Origin: Anaerocolumna aminovalerica
GTDB lineage: Bacteria; Bacillota; Clostridia; Lachnospirales; Lachnospiraceae
Direction of reading: 5' to 3'
Assembly: GCF_900115365.1 (NCBI RefSeq)
Contig: NZ_FOWD01000016.1
Span: forward strand, 1-64,000
Length of the DNA stretch: 64,000 nucleotides
Shown here: in pieces, positions 53,863-63,752 of the stretch
Position numbering within the stretch: position 1 is the stretch's first letter
Layout of the letters: each line of letters begins with the position of its first letter
Notes under the pieces: generated by a model
The model's input: the letters and a program-made list of their open reading frames with translations, nothing else
Database searches by the model: none
What the model was told of the DNA's origin: nothing
Program-made: the position numbers and the translations under genes

Positions 53863-55053
53863 TTATTTTGTATAATTATCAAAGTAACCCTGAACTAATA
53901 TGATAGGTGTTCCTTTGTCTCCGCTTCCGGAGGTTAAATCGCAAAGAGAGCCGATTAAGTCTGTCAGTCGGCGGGGAGTTGTTCCCTGTGATACCATTTG
54001 ACCTACTAAATCATTATCTTTGTTTCGGATATAATCAGAGATTGCTTGTTTTAGCTCTTCTCCTTTAAGATCAGCAAAATCATTATCTGCTAAATATTTT
54101 AATTTAATTTCATTAGGCTGTCCTTCTAATCCATCGGTGTATGCCGGAGATACAACTGGATCTGCAAGTTCCCATATCTTTCCGATTGGATCTTTGAATG
54201 CTCCGTCACCGTATACCATAACTTCTACATGTTTGCCGGTTAATTCAAGGATTCTTTTTTGAACTGTCTCAACTACGGACTTACAACTGCGTGGAAATAG
54301 TTTAACAGTATCTTCAGTTGCTTTATTGCTGCCCAGTAAACCGTAATTTTCATTGAATCCGCTTCCATTAACAGATGTGGTAAGAACGTCATCAAGGCCA
54401 TATACTTTCTCTGCGCCGGCAGCTTTCAGTAAACGTTTGGTACGGGCTCTTGAATGAATATCACAGCATAATACATTCTTGGTATATTGTAAGATGGTTC
54501 TGCAGTCATTTGCAAAGATGATCTCAATTTCACATCCTTCATTCTGAACTACTTCTTTGTAATACTCAATATAATCAACACCAGTGAAAGTATGTTTTTG
54601 ATAACCAAAGAGCTCACGGTATTTTGCTTCTGTCAGTACATCCGTCCATGGGTTGATTCCTTTTTCATCTAATAGATCAATATCAACTAAATGATTACCA
54701 ACTTCATCAGATGGAAAACTTAACATTAATACAATCTTCTTAGCTCCTCTTGCAATTCCTTTTAAACAATTAGCAAAACGGTTACGGCTTAAAATCGGGA
54801 AAATAACTCCGAAGGTTTCATTTCCAAATTTACCAGTAATATCACTGGCAATTTGATCGGTAGTAGCATAGTTTCCTTGAGCTCTTGCTACAACTGCTTC
54901 TGTTACAGCAATTATATCTCTGTCATATAACTGAAAATTTTCGCTTTTTGCAGCCTCTATTACACTATTTACAACGATTTCTGCAATATCGTCTCCTTCT
55001 CTGATAATGGGAGCACGCAATCCTCTTGAAATTGTTCCAACTAATCTTTCCAT
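53863..55053 (-). CDS. CofE-domain protein (coenzyme F420-0:L-glutamate ligase-like)
   Basis: About 396 residues counted from ATG 55053 (MERLVGTISRGL); earlier in-frame ATGs exist but lack a better ribosome site. IREGDDIAEIVVNSVIEAAK, DIIAVTEAVVARAQGN and, later, VMVYGDGAFKDPIGKIWELA match the CofE-like domain, including acidic metal ligands. True CofE adds glutamate to F420-0; clostridia of this kind lack F420, so these longer relatives presumably ligate an amino acid to something else. Function open. Confidence 0.75.
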   Translation of the reverse strand: MERLVGTISRGLRAPIIREGDDIAEIVVNSVIEAAKSENFQLYDRDIIAVTEAVVARAQGNYATTDQIASDITGKFGNETFGVIFPILSRNRFANCLKGIARGAKKIVLMLSFPSDEVGNHLVDIDLLDEKGINPWTDVLTEAKYRELFGYQKHTFTGVDYIEYYKEVVQNEGCEIEIIFANDCRTILQYTKNVLCCDIHSRARTKRLLKAAGAEKVYGLDDVLTTSVNGSGFNENYGLLGSNKATEDTVKLFPRSCKSVVETVQKRILELTGKHVEVMVYGDGAFKDPIGKIWELADPVVSPAYTDGLEGQPNEIKLKYLADNDFADLKGEELKQAISDYIRNKDNDLVGQMVSQGTTPRRLTDLIGSLCDLTSGSGDKGTPIILVQGYFDNYTK

Positions 55054-55369
55054 TATTACACCCATTGCATACCACATCTGCAAGCAGATTTGATACAGCC
55101 ACAAAAATTAAGCTGAAAGAATTATTTTGTGGCACCTTTCTTTCTATATTTTCTTTCAACGGTTTTCTTAGAAACTCATATTTTGTTAATTATATTATAG
55201 CACTCAAATAGTCTCCAGTAAAACTAATAGTCCTTATACAGGTTATAACCAGAGCTTATATTAAATCTATATTAACCTGAACTTCTGACCAAATAAACAT
55301 TTCTATTGTATATCTCCATAATTTCCTTTAAAATATCCTTAGTTATATAGGAAAGTAAAGGTGGAACCT

Positions 55370-56335
55370 ATGATTAAAGTATCTGAAAAACTAAAGGAAC
55401 AGCTACATACCCTTCCGGAACTTCCCGGTGTTTATAAAATGCTGGATTCCCTGGGAAATATAATATATATTGGTAAAAGCAAATGTCTTAAAAAACGTGT
55501 AAAATCTTATTTTGTCAATTCTCCAAAGTGGGAAAAGGTCAATAAATTAGTTTTATTTATTGATAATATTGAATATGAAGTAACAGATACCCATTTGGAA
55601 GCAAGACTTCTTGAATGTGAATTAATTAAAAGTATTAAGCCAAGTTTTAATTCCCAGATGAAGCATGATAAGAATTATGTCTATTTAAAGGTTAATGACT
55701 TCAATAATTATAACTCACTTTCCATTATCCTTGACAGAGAAGATAATTGTTACGGCCCCTTCAGGAGAAAACACTCCATTTATGACATCATTGATTCTCT
55801 AAAGCATATATTTCCTATGGAAAAAACTGCTGAAGGGTTTGAATTTGATTATCACATTTTACCTATTCCCTTAAATAGGGATACCTTTGAAATAAATAGA
55901 ACAGCACTTTTAGAATTATTTTCTGATAATGTAAATATGGAAATATTAACAAAACAGTTGGAATCTAAAATGAAAGAAGCCGCATCCTGCTATAAATTTG
56001 AAACAGCTTCAAAATACAGGGATATGATGGAAGGTATCAAATATCTGAATAATGGTATCTTTCGATATGACCATATGTTTTTCAAAGATATTGTATTAAA
56101 AATCCCCGCCTCCACCGGATATAAACTTTTCTTTGTTTCAAAAGGGCAGATAATACATAAAGAATTTTTCCCCATCCTAAATAGCAGACAGATGAATTCT
56201 TTTATAAAGAAAAGCAAAAAACAAAAAATCCTCCTATCCCATAATTTTGATGATAAAGCAGGCATGGATTTTCGCGATATTATATACTCAGAAATACTAT
56301 CTTTACCAAAGGAATGTATTTTGGAAACTATTTAG
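55370..56335 (+). CDS. UvrC-like GIY-YIG nuclease, short form
   Basis: About 321 residues from ATG 55370, with AAAGGTGG 6 nt before (the GTG at 55361 lies in that site). N-terminus LPELPGVYKMLDSLGNIIYI then GKSKCLKKRVKSYF is the GIY-YIG domain as in UvrC. A UVR-type motif, KMKEAASCYKFETASKYRDM, lies at residues about 195-215. The RNase H-like second nuclease and HhH domains of UvrC are absent, so it is Cho-like: likely a single-incision repair nuclease. Confidence 0.82.
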   Translation: MIKVSEKLKEQLHTLPELPGVYKMLDSLGNIIYIGKSKCLKKRVKSYFVNSPKWEKVNKLVLFIDNIEYEVTDTHLEARLLECELIKSIKPSFNSQMKHDKNYVYLKVNDFNNYNSLSIILDREDNCYGPFRRKHSIYDIIDSLKHIFPMEKTAEGFEFDYHILPIPLNRDTFEINRTALLELFSDNVNMEILTKQLESKMKEAASCYKFETASKYRDMMEGIKYLNNGIFRYDHMFFKDIVLKIPASTGYKLFFVSKGQIIHKEFFPILNSRQMNSFIKKSKKQKILLSHNFDDKAGMDFRDIIYSEILSLPKECILETI

Positions 56336-56456
56336 AGTTTTTATACCCCTTTTAATATTTTATATAGTAATAATAATATTTCTATATTTGTCAAATAATA
56401 TAAATAGAAAATCATAAGATGTAATATTTTAAGGAAAAACAAATGGGGTGTTCACT

Positions 56457-57350
56457 ATGTTTACGGATAAAAGACTGACCGATGCTTACAAAAAAGCAAG
56501 AGTAGAATACTTTGATAAAAATTCTAAATATATATTCTTTAGTGATATTCATCGTGGAGACGACAGTGTATCCGATGAATTTGCAAGAAATCAAAATGTA
56601 TTATTACATGCCTTGGATCATTATTATAACAATGGTTACACCTATGTTGAAGCAGGTGATGGAGATGAGCTTTGGGAATATAAAGAGTTCAGATATATTC
56701 GCTTAGCCCACAGTGATATATTTACAGTGATCAAAAAATACTTTGATGACAACCGGTTAATAATGATTTATGGCAATCACAATATCTATTTAAAGAATAA
56801 AAGGTATGTGAAGAAAAATTACTTTCAATTTTATGACGAATATACTCAGGATATGCATGAATTATATTACGGCCTTACTCCCCAGGAAGCACTGATTTTA
56901 AAAAACAAGGAATCCGGTCAGGAGATACTGATTGTTCACGGACATCAGGGTGACTTAATGAACGATCAATTGTGGTTTATTTCTATGCTTACCTTACGGT
57001 ATTTCTGGAGGTTCATGCATGTAGTAGGATTTCATAATCCTTCCAGTCCTGCCAGGAATCATTTTAAACGCCATAAAATAGAGAAGAATTATAAAAAGTG
57101 GATCAGGCGGCACAAAATGATGCTTATTTGCGGCCATACCCACAGGCCAAAATTCCCCAAAAGGAAAGAACTCCCCTATTTTAATACCGGCTGCTGTATC
57201 CATACAAGAGGTATTAACGGCATAGAAATAGCAAACGGTAAAATTATGATGGTAGACTGGCGAATCCGTGCAGACAAGGACGGATCACTTCATGTAATCA
57301 GAACTGTAGTAAGAGGTCCGGTTCCCATTGAAAAATACCTTCCCACATAA
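56457..57350 (+). CDS. metallophosphoesterase
   Basis: About 297 residues from ATG 56457 (a GTG at 56448 is also possible). The calcineurin-like motifs are all present: FFSDIHRGDD, GDGDELW, YGNHN, VHGHQGD and CGHTHRP. The substrate could be a nucleotide, protein or lipid-linked phosphate; the large form with an inserted helical region (residues about 170-220, RYFWRFMHVVGFHNPSSPAR) is common in Lachnospiraceae but uncharacterised. Confidence 0.85.
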   Translation: MFTDKRLTDAYKKARVEYFDKNSKYIFFSDIHRGDDSVSDEFARNQNVLLHALDHYYNNGYTYVEAGDGDELWEYKEFRYIRLAHSDIFTVIKKYFDDNRLIMIYGNHNIYLKNKRYVKKNYFQFYDEYTQDMHELYYGLTPQEALILKNKESGQEILIVHGHQGDLMNDQLWFISMLTLRYFWRFMHVVGFHNPSSPARNHFKRHKIEKNYKKWIRRHKMMLICGHTHRPKFPKRKELPYFNTGCCIHTRGINGIEIANGKIMMVDWRIRADKDGSLHVIRTVVRGPVPIEKYLPT

Positions 57351-57375
57351 ATAATAATTACAATATGAACAGAAA

Positions 57376-57483
57376 AGAGACTGCCGCAAACATAAACTGT
57401 TATTCTTAGTTTTTTCATTCTCCCCTCAAATTCAGCTATGCTGAATTTGTACTAAAAAATGTCAGTTTATTAATTTGCAGCAG
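57376..57483. repeat. nested inverted-repeat element
   Basis: Outer stretch CTGCCGCAAACATAAACTG pairs with CAGTTTATTAATTTGCAGCAG (imperfect). Inside, ATTCAGC-TAT-GCTGAAT is perfect. The whole fits a MITE-like or bidirectional terminator structure between convergent genes. Confidence 0.5.
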
Positions 57484-57586
57484 CCCCTTCTGAGGATATC
57501 TATGGAAGGAGGTATAAGATAATAATCTGTTATTAAATCATTGTACGTTTCATTTTCTTTAATTTTGTTTTTGTTTCTTGATCCAC

Positions 57587-58219
57587 TCATAAAGACTCAA
57601 TGATCTTTTGAATTGCTTTATTATAAGTAAAATCATCCAATTCATTCTCCTCTAAAAAATGAATAGTTTTTACCTCATATTTTACAAAACACATAGATAC
57701 GGCCCATGCAACAGCCATTTTAACATAATAGTCTTCCCGGTTGATTTCGTTGAATATGTTTAATATTCTGTCTATGTAATCATCTTCAATATAATAATCA
57801 AGAAGCATTACAACACCAAAACGTATTTGAAACTCTTCCTTTGAAAACAGATAGGGTTGTAAAAAGTCCCATACTCTGCTTTTGTTTAATTTTGTAAACT
57901 TTAATCCGGCACAAAAGCTATCACAGACAGCCCAATTATCTATTTGAGGAACAAATTCTCCAACATACTTTAATATTTCTTCCATATCCGTTTTTACACA
58001 GCCAATTACCATGCCTGTTAACATAATTTCTTCAAAGTATTGGTTATTTCCATTCTTAAGATATGTTCTCCAATCTCCTTTAGCTATTTCTTTGGCAAGT
58101 TTTCTTAAAACAGGTAACCTGACACCTATAATTCCATCTGTATCGGGGCATAACCCCATTTGAAATAGTCTGTACTTTTCATCTGCTAAATTAAATAATT
58201 CTTCTCTTATCCTATTCAA
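57587..58219 (-). CDS. DNA alkylation repair protein (AlkD-like)
   Basis: A 210-residue HEAT-repeat protein. Opening NLADEKYRLFQMGLCPDTDG with GVRLPVLRKLAKEIAKGDWR, the catalytic region FVPQIDNWAVCDSFCAGLKF and the later YYVKMAVAWAVSMCFVKYE match the AlkD superfamily. The W and D residues (NWAVCD) that grip the flipped or distorted backbone are present. It excises positively charged alkylated purines. It ends 17 nt after the lipoprotein gene, same direction. Confidence 0.85.
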   Translation of the reverse strand: MNRIREELFNLADEKYRLFQMGLCPDTDGIIGVRLPVLRKLAKEIAKGDWRTYLKNGNNQYFEEIMLTGMVIGCVKTDMEEILKYVGEFVPQIDNWAVCDSFCAGLKFTKLNKSRVWDFLQPYLFSKEEFQIRFGVVMLLDYYIEDDYIDRILNIFNEINREDYYVKMAVAWAVSMCFVKYEVKTIHFLEENELDDFTYNKAIQKIIESL

Positions 58220-58236
58220 TTTCTTTCCTCACAAAG

Positions 58237-59340
58237 TTACGGATTCGGTATAAAAGTGAAATTTTCTATTTCCCAATCAATTACAGATGGGTAAGGTACT
58301 TCAAACTTTTCTTCCGATATACCCGAATCTAAATTATATTTATGAATATACATTTTATAATCATTGCCATATAGTGCAGTAAATACATAATTATCTTTAA
58401 AATAGATTTTTCTTATGACATCCTCTATCTTAAGATTGTAATCAGCAATGATCTGATAATTTGAATCATATATTTTAATCATACCACCATCGCCAAACAA
58501 ATACAAATTGTTATCATGTACATAGGACTCAAGGATATTAAAATTTTCCACCACTAATTCTTTTATCTGTCTGCCCTCTTTATATGCTGCTATGTAAGAT
58601 TTATCCGTAGGAATTCCTTCTTCCGTAAGTTCCTGGGAATAGACAATAATGGCACCGTCAAATCCAACAATTGGTCTGTCAGGTTCTACCCTGTATTGAT
58701 TTGGTAACAAAGTATCTGCTATTATTCTTTTGCTCTCCATATCCAGTGTCATAATCCCGCTGCTGCCTATGGAATTTTGATCCGGTTTTTCAGTTTTTAA
58801 ATCTATATATGCTATATGAAGCAAATCACCCTCTGTAGTTACAGAACAGGCTAACTTATTTTCTAAATTATATATTAATTCCTCCATATCATTACTGGTT
58901 CTAACTATGTCCGTAACATAGACCCCATCTTTTACGCCTATGTTTAAGATTTGGATACAGCCATTTTTTGTTGGATATGCATTTAATACTCCATAATATC
59001 CATCGGAATATACATCCTCCATAATTGAAAATTGCTCTATCCGGCCATCCTTCATCCGGTAATGAATATTTTTTTGTCTGGAATAAAAATAATACTCTCC
59101 CTGATTTTCAATGGCATTTTCCAATACCATAGAGGTATTTACAGGTATTTCTTTCACGCTGCCATCTTCATATAAAACAGATATGGAATTACTAAATTGG
59201 TTCATATCACTTCCGCTAAAAGAAATCAAGTATTTAGCATCCTTTAACGGAACATTTTTCGCTGTAAATTTTGCTGCTTTTTCACAGGAGATTAAGATAA
59301 TACTGCAAATAATGAGGATTATTATGAATCGTTTTTTCAT
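58237..59340 (-). CDS. putative lipoprotein, unknown function
   Basis: About 367 residues from ATG 59340. A basic start and hydrophobic stretch end in the lipobox LISC, so Cys is lipid-modified and the protein anchored outside the membrane. The rest shows repeated beta patterns (GSVKEIPVNTSMVLE, DMESKRIIADTLLPNQYRVE, DLKIEDVIRKIYFKDNYVFT) suggestive of a beta-propeller. Family not recognised. Co-oriented with the AlkD gene downstream. Confidence 0.7.
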   Translation of the reverse strand: MKKRFIIILIICSIILISCEKAAKFTAKNVPLKDAKYLISFSGSDMNQFSNSISVLYEDGSVKEIPVNTSMVLENAIENQGEYYFYSRQKNIHYRMKDGRIEQFSIMEDVYSDGYYGVLNAYPTKNGCIQILNIGVKDGVYVTDIVRTSNDMEELIYNLENKLACSVTTEGDLLHIAYIDLKTEKPDQNSIGSSGIMTLDMESKRIIADTLLPNQYRVEPDRPIVGFDGAIIVYSQELTEEGIPTDKSYIAAYKEGRQIKELVVENFNILESYVHDNNLYLFGDGGMIKIYDSNYQIIADYNLKIEDVIRKIYFKDNYVFTALYGNDYKMYIHKYNLDSGISEEKFEVPYPSVIDWEIENFTFIPNP

Positions 59341-59472
59341 CATTTACCTCTTTCTGCATTTAAGACTATTATAATGCCTTAAAACCATGCTTTTATAATT
59401 TTAACAGTTGGTTCCTGCCTAATTCATACCTTTGTAATAACAATATATAAAGTTTACTTAACTCTGTATACA

Positions 59473-59536
59473 GCAGGGCCTGCTGTACTAGATATATAAA
59501 AGGGATCAAATATTTCAGTATTTCAACAGGCCCTGC
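59473..59536 (-). terminator. long-range inverted repeat after the papain-like gene
   Basis: GCAGGGCCTG and CAGGCCCTGC pair perfectly across 44 nt, straddling the end of the secreted-protein gene (stop at 59547). Could close a terminator or 3'-end structure. Confidence 0.4.
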
Positions 59537-59546
59537 AATGATAAGT

Positions 59547-60278
59547 TTAATCATTTACATAAAATAGCACCGTCATGTTAGATCCTGTAAGTTCTGCCGG
59601 TGATACTACCGTATCGTAAGGGAATCTATCAATGTCAATTCCGGCTGTTTTCCAGCATCTCCATACAAGCTGGGAGCAATAGAAACTGCTTGTTGTAAAT
59701 TTATTTAGGAAATTCCAGTTATAAGGAATTCTTGGACTTGTATTTACATAATCTCTTGCTGCTTTTACTGCTGCTGCTCTGGAAGCAGAGGTACCCTCTG
59801 TTACTCTTAATCCGTAGATTTTATTACGGCCCGGCCAATAATTATATTCATACTGAACTCCATTTACATGACCGTCTTTCTCAGGCCAGGAAGAGATACA
59901 CCATACTCCGCCGGAGGTTTCCACCAAAGAAGCATGTCCAACCAACGCAAAGTCAATTCCGGAGGTGGTTCCGGTAAAGGATACATATACATCACCCGGA
60001 ATGGTATTATGTGTTGCACTTAACTGCATTTCTCTTTGGAGAACTGATTTGGTTATAGAATTTTTATTCTTATAAGTAAACTCATTTATTAATTTCTGCT
60101 GAAGATTTTCATAATATGCACCATCCACTTTACCATCGGGAGTGTAAACAATAGAATCAGAATAAGGTAAGTTTTTAAATCCATCTAATGCATCCTGCTC
60201 TGCAGAAACCATAATGCTCATTGAGGCAAACATTGCTACAATAACTATCACGGATAATAATCTTCTAAATTTTTTCAT
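59547..60278 (-). CDS. secreted YiiX/NlpC-P60-like permuted papain protein
   Basis: A 243-residue protein with signal peptide (MKKFRRLLSVIVIVAMFASM, cut near SAEQD). The fold hallmarks: GDVYVSFTGT, then LVGHASLVE with the catalytic His, and FYCSQLVWRCWKTAGID with the catalytic Cys, the permuted order seen in YiiX/YycO-like enzymes. These act on peptide or acyl bonds at the cell wall. The exact substrate is unknown. Confidence 0.8.
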   Translation of the reverse strand: MKKFRRLLSVIVIVAMFASMSIMVSAEQDALDGFKNLPYSDSIVYTPDGKVDGAYYENLQQKLINEFTYKNKNSITKSVLQREMQLSATHNTIPGDVYVSFTGTTSGIDFALVGHASLVETSGGVWCISSWPEKDGHVNGVQYEYNYWPGRNKIYGLRVTEGTSASRAAAVKAARDYVNTSPRIPYNWNFLNKFTTSSFYCSQLVWRCWKTAGIDIDRFPYDTVVSPAELTGSNMTVLFYVND

Positions 60279-60476
60279 ATTAACCTCGATTCTGGCGTTT
60301 TAACGCCTTCTGAATAATGATAACAACTTTGTGCATCAGCATTATTACCTTTTCATTTTTCTACGCTCTCATAGCAATTACCCCCTTTACTTTGTATCTT
60401 CCGGTAATTGCATATTAGCATAATTTTCCTATTTGTGCGGACTCTTGCAGAAATTAATATACTCTTTTGAAGTAAA

Positions 60477-61196
60477 CTAAAAAACTCCTGTTTCATGTTC
60501 CATAAATAGTTCTCTTATTATTTTTCTTCTTGACTGACTGATTGGTAAACAGTCGGTATTAGACATGACTACCTCATTATAATTAAGCATGCTTGCATGG
60601 GCATAATTAATAATATAAGATTTATGTATCTTTACAAACTGATATTTTGCTACCTGATTATATACATTTTCCAATTTACCATAAAAAATTTCTTCTCCTG
60701 TTGTGGTTACCATCCTGATTTCACGGTCTTCGCTTTCAAAATATAGAATATTCTTTAAAGGAACCTTATGAATATCATATCCCTTTTTATAGCTGAAGAC
60801 TGCTCCTAGGCTATCCGTTAATTTCATGGCTAAACGTATATCATTAATTATTTTGTAGGATTCAATTGGTTTTTCAATAAAGTGCATAGGCCTTATATTG
60901 AATAATTCCATTAAATATTTATCCGTTTTGGACATATATACTATCTGAACCCTTTGGTAATCCAATAAGTCACGAATAATTTTCCCAACTGTTATTCCAT
61001 TGATATGTTTTAAATTCATTTCAATAAATATCAAGTCAAAACAGTACTCCTTCAGAATAAATTTCAGTAATTCTCCCCCTGAATAAAACACTTCAATTTC
61101 CATTTTTTCATTTATTCTTTTACTGTAACTTAAGATAATATTCTCAATGTTAGCACAACTAATCTGATCTTCATCACATATTGCTATTCGAAACAT
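60477..61196 (-). CDS. LytTR response regulator with Glu at the phosphoacceptor site
   Basis: A 239-residue regulator. The receiver domain has the acidic pocket CDED (7-10), but the expected Asp in DLIFxD is Glu59 (DLIFIEMNLKHINGI). The switch Ser/Thr (VYMSKTD) and Lys (FIEKPIES) remain. The C-terminal LytTR domain (residues about 135-235) includes YFESEDREIRMVTTTGEEIF and FVKIHKSYIINYAHASML. No histidine kinase is adjacent. Glu may mimic constant phosphorylation, so activity could be independent of a kinase. Confidence 0.85.
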   Translation of the reverse strand: MFRIAICDEDQISCANIENIILSYSKRINEKMEIEVFYSGGELLKFILKEYCFDLIFIEMNLKHINGITVGKIIRDLLDYQRVQIVYMSKTDKYLMELFNIRPMHFIEKPIESYKIINDIRLAMKLTDSLGAVFSYKKGYDIHKVPLKNILYFESEDREIRMVTTTGEEIFYGKLENVYNQVAKYQFVKIHKSYIINYAHASMLNYNEVVMSNTDCLPISQSRRKIIRELFMEHETGVF

Positions 61197-61543
61197 TACC
61201 TATCACCCCTCCATAGAAGATTCAAGTGTTACATTATTTATGGTTTAAATCTCTACTTTACTTATTATTTCTTCTAAAAATAGTTTTTGTCTCATCTAGC
61301 GTTACTCTTTGTATTCTAAATCCGCTACTTAAATCCTCTCCAGTCCACCCCCATTTCGGTAATCAGTATTTACATTTTTTAACGTTATACTGATATTTTA
61401 CTATATTCTTACATAAATTACAAATGTTTCTTGTTTGGTTTGTCTATAGTGATTTTTTACTACTTATCAGGCACAAAAAATATTGTAATTCTACTTCTAT
61501 CTCAAGGCTTCTATGCTATAATTCTTGTATAGGAGGTTTCAGA

Positions 61544-62653
61544 ATGTTAAATAAAATTTTCAAATCCTTAGGTTGGGTATGCAGTATATTCCTTCTGATT
61601 TTATCCATTATATTTATAACAAAAGAAGTACCAAAGGAAACTATGAATAATGTTTCAACTAATGCATCTTCTTTCAGTAAAGTCCATTTTATTAATGTTG
61701 GGCAAGGAGATGCTATTTTAATTGAAGCAGATGAGCACTATATGTTAATAGACGCAGGTGAAAATAACCAAGGGATTACAGTAGTAAATTATTTAAAGGA
61801 ACTGGGGATTAAGAAATTAGATTATGTAATAGGAACTCATCCTCACAGTGACCATATTGGAGGATTGGATAATGTAATTCATTCTTTTGACATTGGAAAA
61901 GTAATTATGCCCGATGTTACACATACTACCAAAACCTTTGAAGATGTTTTGGATGCCATTGCTGAGAAAGGCTTAAGAATCACAAAAGCCGTTGCAGGTA
62001 ATACATATACTTTAGGTGCATCCTCCTTTACTATCATAGCTCCCAATGCTTCCGGTTATAAGGAATTAAATGATTATAGTGTAGGAATTAAATTCACCAA
62101 CGGTGAGAATTCCTTTCTGCTAACAGGGGATGCAGAAGAATTATCTGAAGCTGAGATGCTTAACAATGGCATTGATTTATCCGCAGATGTGTTAAAGCTT
62201 GGACATCATGGTTCTTCAACCAGCAGCCATGACAATTTCCTAGATGAAGTTGATCCTGACTATGGAGTAATTACTGCAGGTGCTGATAATTCATATGGAC
62301 ACCCCCATGTGGAAACCTTACAAAAATTAAAAGACAGGAACATAAAAGTTTTTCGAACGGATATACAAAATACTATTATATTTACTTCCGATGGGGAACA
62401 TATTACTGTTAATAAAGAACCCTACTCTATTAACCAGTCAGATTTGTCAGGAACAGCAAAGAATAACAGCACCACAGCAGTAAAGGATAAGAGTAAAGAT
62501 TCCGGTAAGACTATTGTCCATATTACCAGTACCGGACGCAAATATCACGTTACAAGCTGCCGTTTTCTGACTGTTGACATAGAGGTCACCTTAGATGAAG
62601 CTCTTGCTAAGGGATTAGAACCATGCGGAACCTGTAAACCGCCTACGAAATAG
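61544..62653 (+). CDS. exported ComEC/Rec2-like metallo-beta-lactamase-fold hydrolase
   Basis: About 369 residues from ATG 61544 with AGGAGG before it (longer frames upstream lack a ribosome site). A single N-terminal anchor (SLGWVCSIFLLILSIIFITK) is followed by the MBL domain: VHFINVGQGDAILIE, THPHSDHIGG, LLTGDAE, LGHHGS. This domain in ComEC-like proteins is a nuclease or cyclic-dinucleotide-type phosphodiesterase. A C-terminal Cys motif, SCRFL ... EPCGTCKPP, resembles the Ada metal-binding tail. DUF3006 gene follows. Confidence 0.82.
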   Translation: MLNKIFKSLGWVCSIFLLILSIIFITKEVPKETMNNVSTNASSFSKVHFINVGQGDAILIEADEHYMLIDAGENNQGITVVNYLKELGIKKLDYVIGTHPHSDHIGGLDNVIHSFDIGKVIMPDVTHTTKTFEDVLDAIAEKGLRITKAVAGNTYTLGASSFTIIAPNASGYKELNDYSVGIKFTNGENSFLLTGDAEELSEAEMLNNGIDLSADVLKLGHHGSSTSSHDNFLDEVDPDYGVITAGADNSYGHPHVETLQKLKDRNIKVFRTDIQNTIIFTSDGEHITVNKEPYSINQSDLSGTAKNNSTTAVKDKSKDSGKTIVHITSTGRKYHVTSCRFLTVDIEVTLDEALAKGLEPCGTCKPPTK

Positions 62654-62679
62654 CATCTACAATCAGATAGGAGGAACCT

Positions 62680-62898
62680 ATGAAAAAATACATTATTGAC
62701 CGTTTTGAGGATATATATGCCATATGTGAGCAAGAGGATCAATCCTTCCTTCATATTCTAAGATCCAAATTGCCTGAATGTATTAAGGAAGGAGATTGTA
62801 TCATCGAAAAAGAAGATGGTACCTTTTCTATTGACGTTAATGAAAAACTGGAAAGAGAACATAGAATTCGGGAAAAGATGAACCATTTGTTTGAATAA
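62680..62898 (+). CDS. DUF3006 domain protein
   Basis: A 72-residue protein with AGGAGG before its ATG. KKYIIDRFEDIYAICEQEDQ and CIIEKEDGTFSIDVNE fit the DUF3006 family of small beta proteins often found next to ComEC-like MBL hydrolases. It follows that gene by 26 nt and they end together at the hairpin 62954. Role unknown; possibly an accessory to the hydrolase. Confidence 0.8.
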   Translation: MKKYIIDRFEDIYAICEQEDQSFLHILRSKLPECIKEGDCIIEKEDGTFSIDVNEKLEREHRIREKMNHLFE

Positions 62899-62953
62899 TT
62901 AATGTCAACCGGGCTGACCATTTAATGTATGAAGAAAAGCCTGAATCAAAAAT

Positions 62954-63001
62954 GGAAAGTGAGTTTTTTAAGTAAAAGCACTTAATCATAACTCACTTTC
63001 C
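62954..63001. terminator. terminator between convergent genes
   Basis: Twelve-base arms GGAAAGTGAGTT / AACTCACTTTCC enclosing an inner stem TTAAGT / ACTTAA. Lies between the DUF3006 gene and xpt, usable in both directions. Confidence 0.75.
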
Positions 63002-63032
63002 ATATATTACGTTACGGAACAAATCCTTTTAT

Positions 63033-63602
63033 TTATCTGAAAATAAGCTCACCTTTTTCATTTAAATCAACAATTGCCAGTGATTGAAGGTCGATTCCCA
63101 TTCCTCTAATATAATCTCCCCCATTCTGGAAGCCTTTTTCTATACAGATTCCACATCCTGCCAAGGTAGCTCCGGCTTGCTTTAATATCTCCATAAGCCC
63201 GATTAAGGCTTTTCCATTTGCTAAAAAGTCATCAATAACTAAAACACGATCTTCTGAAGTTATAAATTTTTTAGACACACGAATGGTATAATCTTTATTA
63301 TGTGTAAAGGAATGTACTTCCGTTGTATAAATTTCTCCATCCAAATTTTTGGATTGTGCTTTCTTTGCAAAAACTACAGGCACTCCGAAGTATTGTGCCG
63401 TAATACATGCGATACCTATTCCGGAGGCTTCTACGGTCAGTATTTTAGTAATATTTTTATGTTTAAAAAGCCTTAGAAATTCTTTTCCGATTTCGTTTAT
63501 TAATTCAATGTCCATCTGATGATTTAAAAAACTGTCAACTTTAAGAACTCCACCCTCTTTTAGTACTCCATCCTTTATAATGCGTTCTTCTAATAACTTC
63601 AT
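63033..63602 (-). CDS. xpt: xanthine phosphoribosyltransferase
   Basis: About 189 residues from ATG 63602, which has GGGAGG immediately upstream; a longer frame from 63695 lacks such a site. [20 protein letters not shown] opens the Xpt family, and [20 protein letters not shown] is the PRPP-binding loop. It salvages xanthine (and guanine poorly) to XMP. Many Xpt genes carry a purine riboswitch; I saw no candidate in the 150 nt upstream. Confidence 0.88.
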   Translation of the reverse strand: MKLLEERIIKDGVLKEGGVLKVDSFLNHQMDIELINEIGKEFLRLFKHKNITKILTVEASGIGIACITAQYFGVPVVFAKKAQSKNLDGEIYTTEVHSFTHNKDYTIRVSKKFITSEDRVLVIDDFLANGKALIGLMEILKQAGATLAGCGICIEKGFQNGGDYIRGMGIDLQSLAIVDLNEKGELIFR

Positions 63603-63752
63603 TTTTCCTCCCATTCTTAACCAGCTCACTGTAATGTATTTACTTATCCTTAAATGTATTATTTTTATTCTACTAAAATACAGCGGTTTAATCAATATAT
63701 AAATTCTTACATAATAGAAAAGCTGCTAAAATTGGAGGACCATTTTATTTAT

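Noticed and set aside
63603-63752. Purine riboswitch expected upstream of xpt
   Set aside because: Searched by eye for the conserved loop and junction sequences; none was seen in the available upstream DNA.
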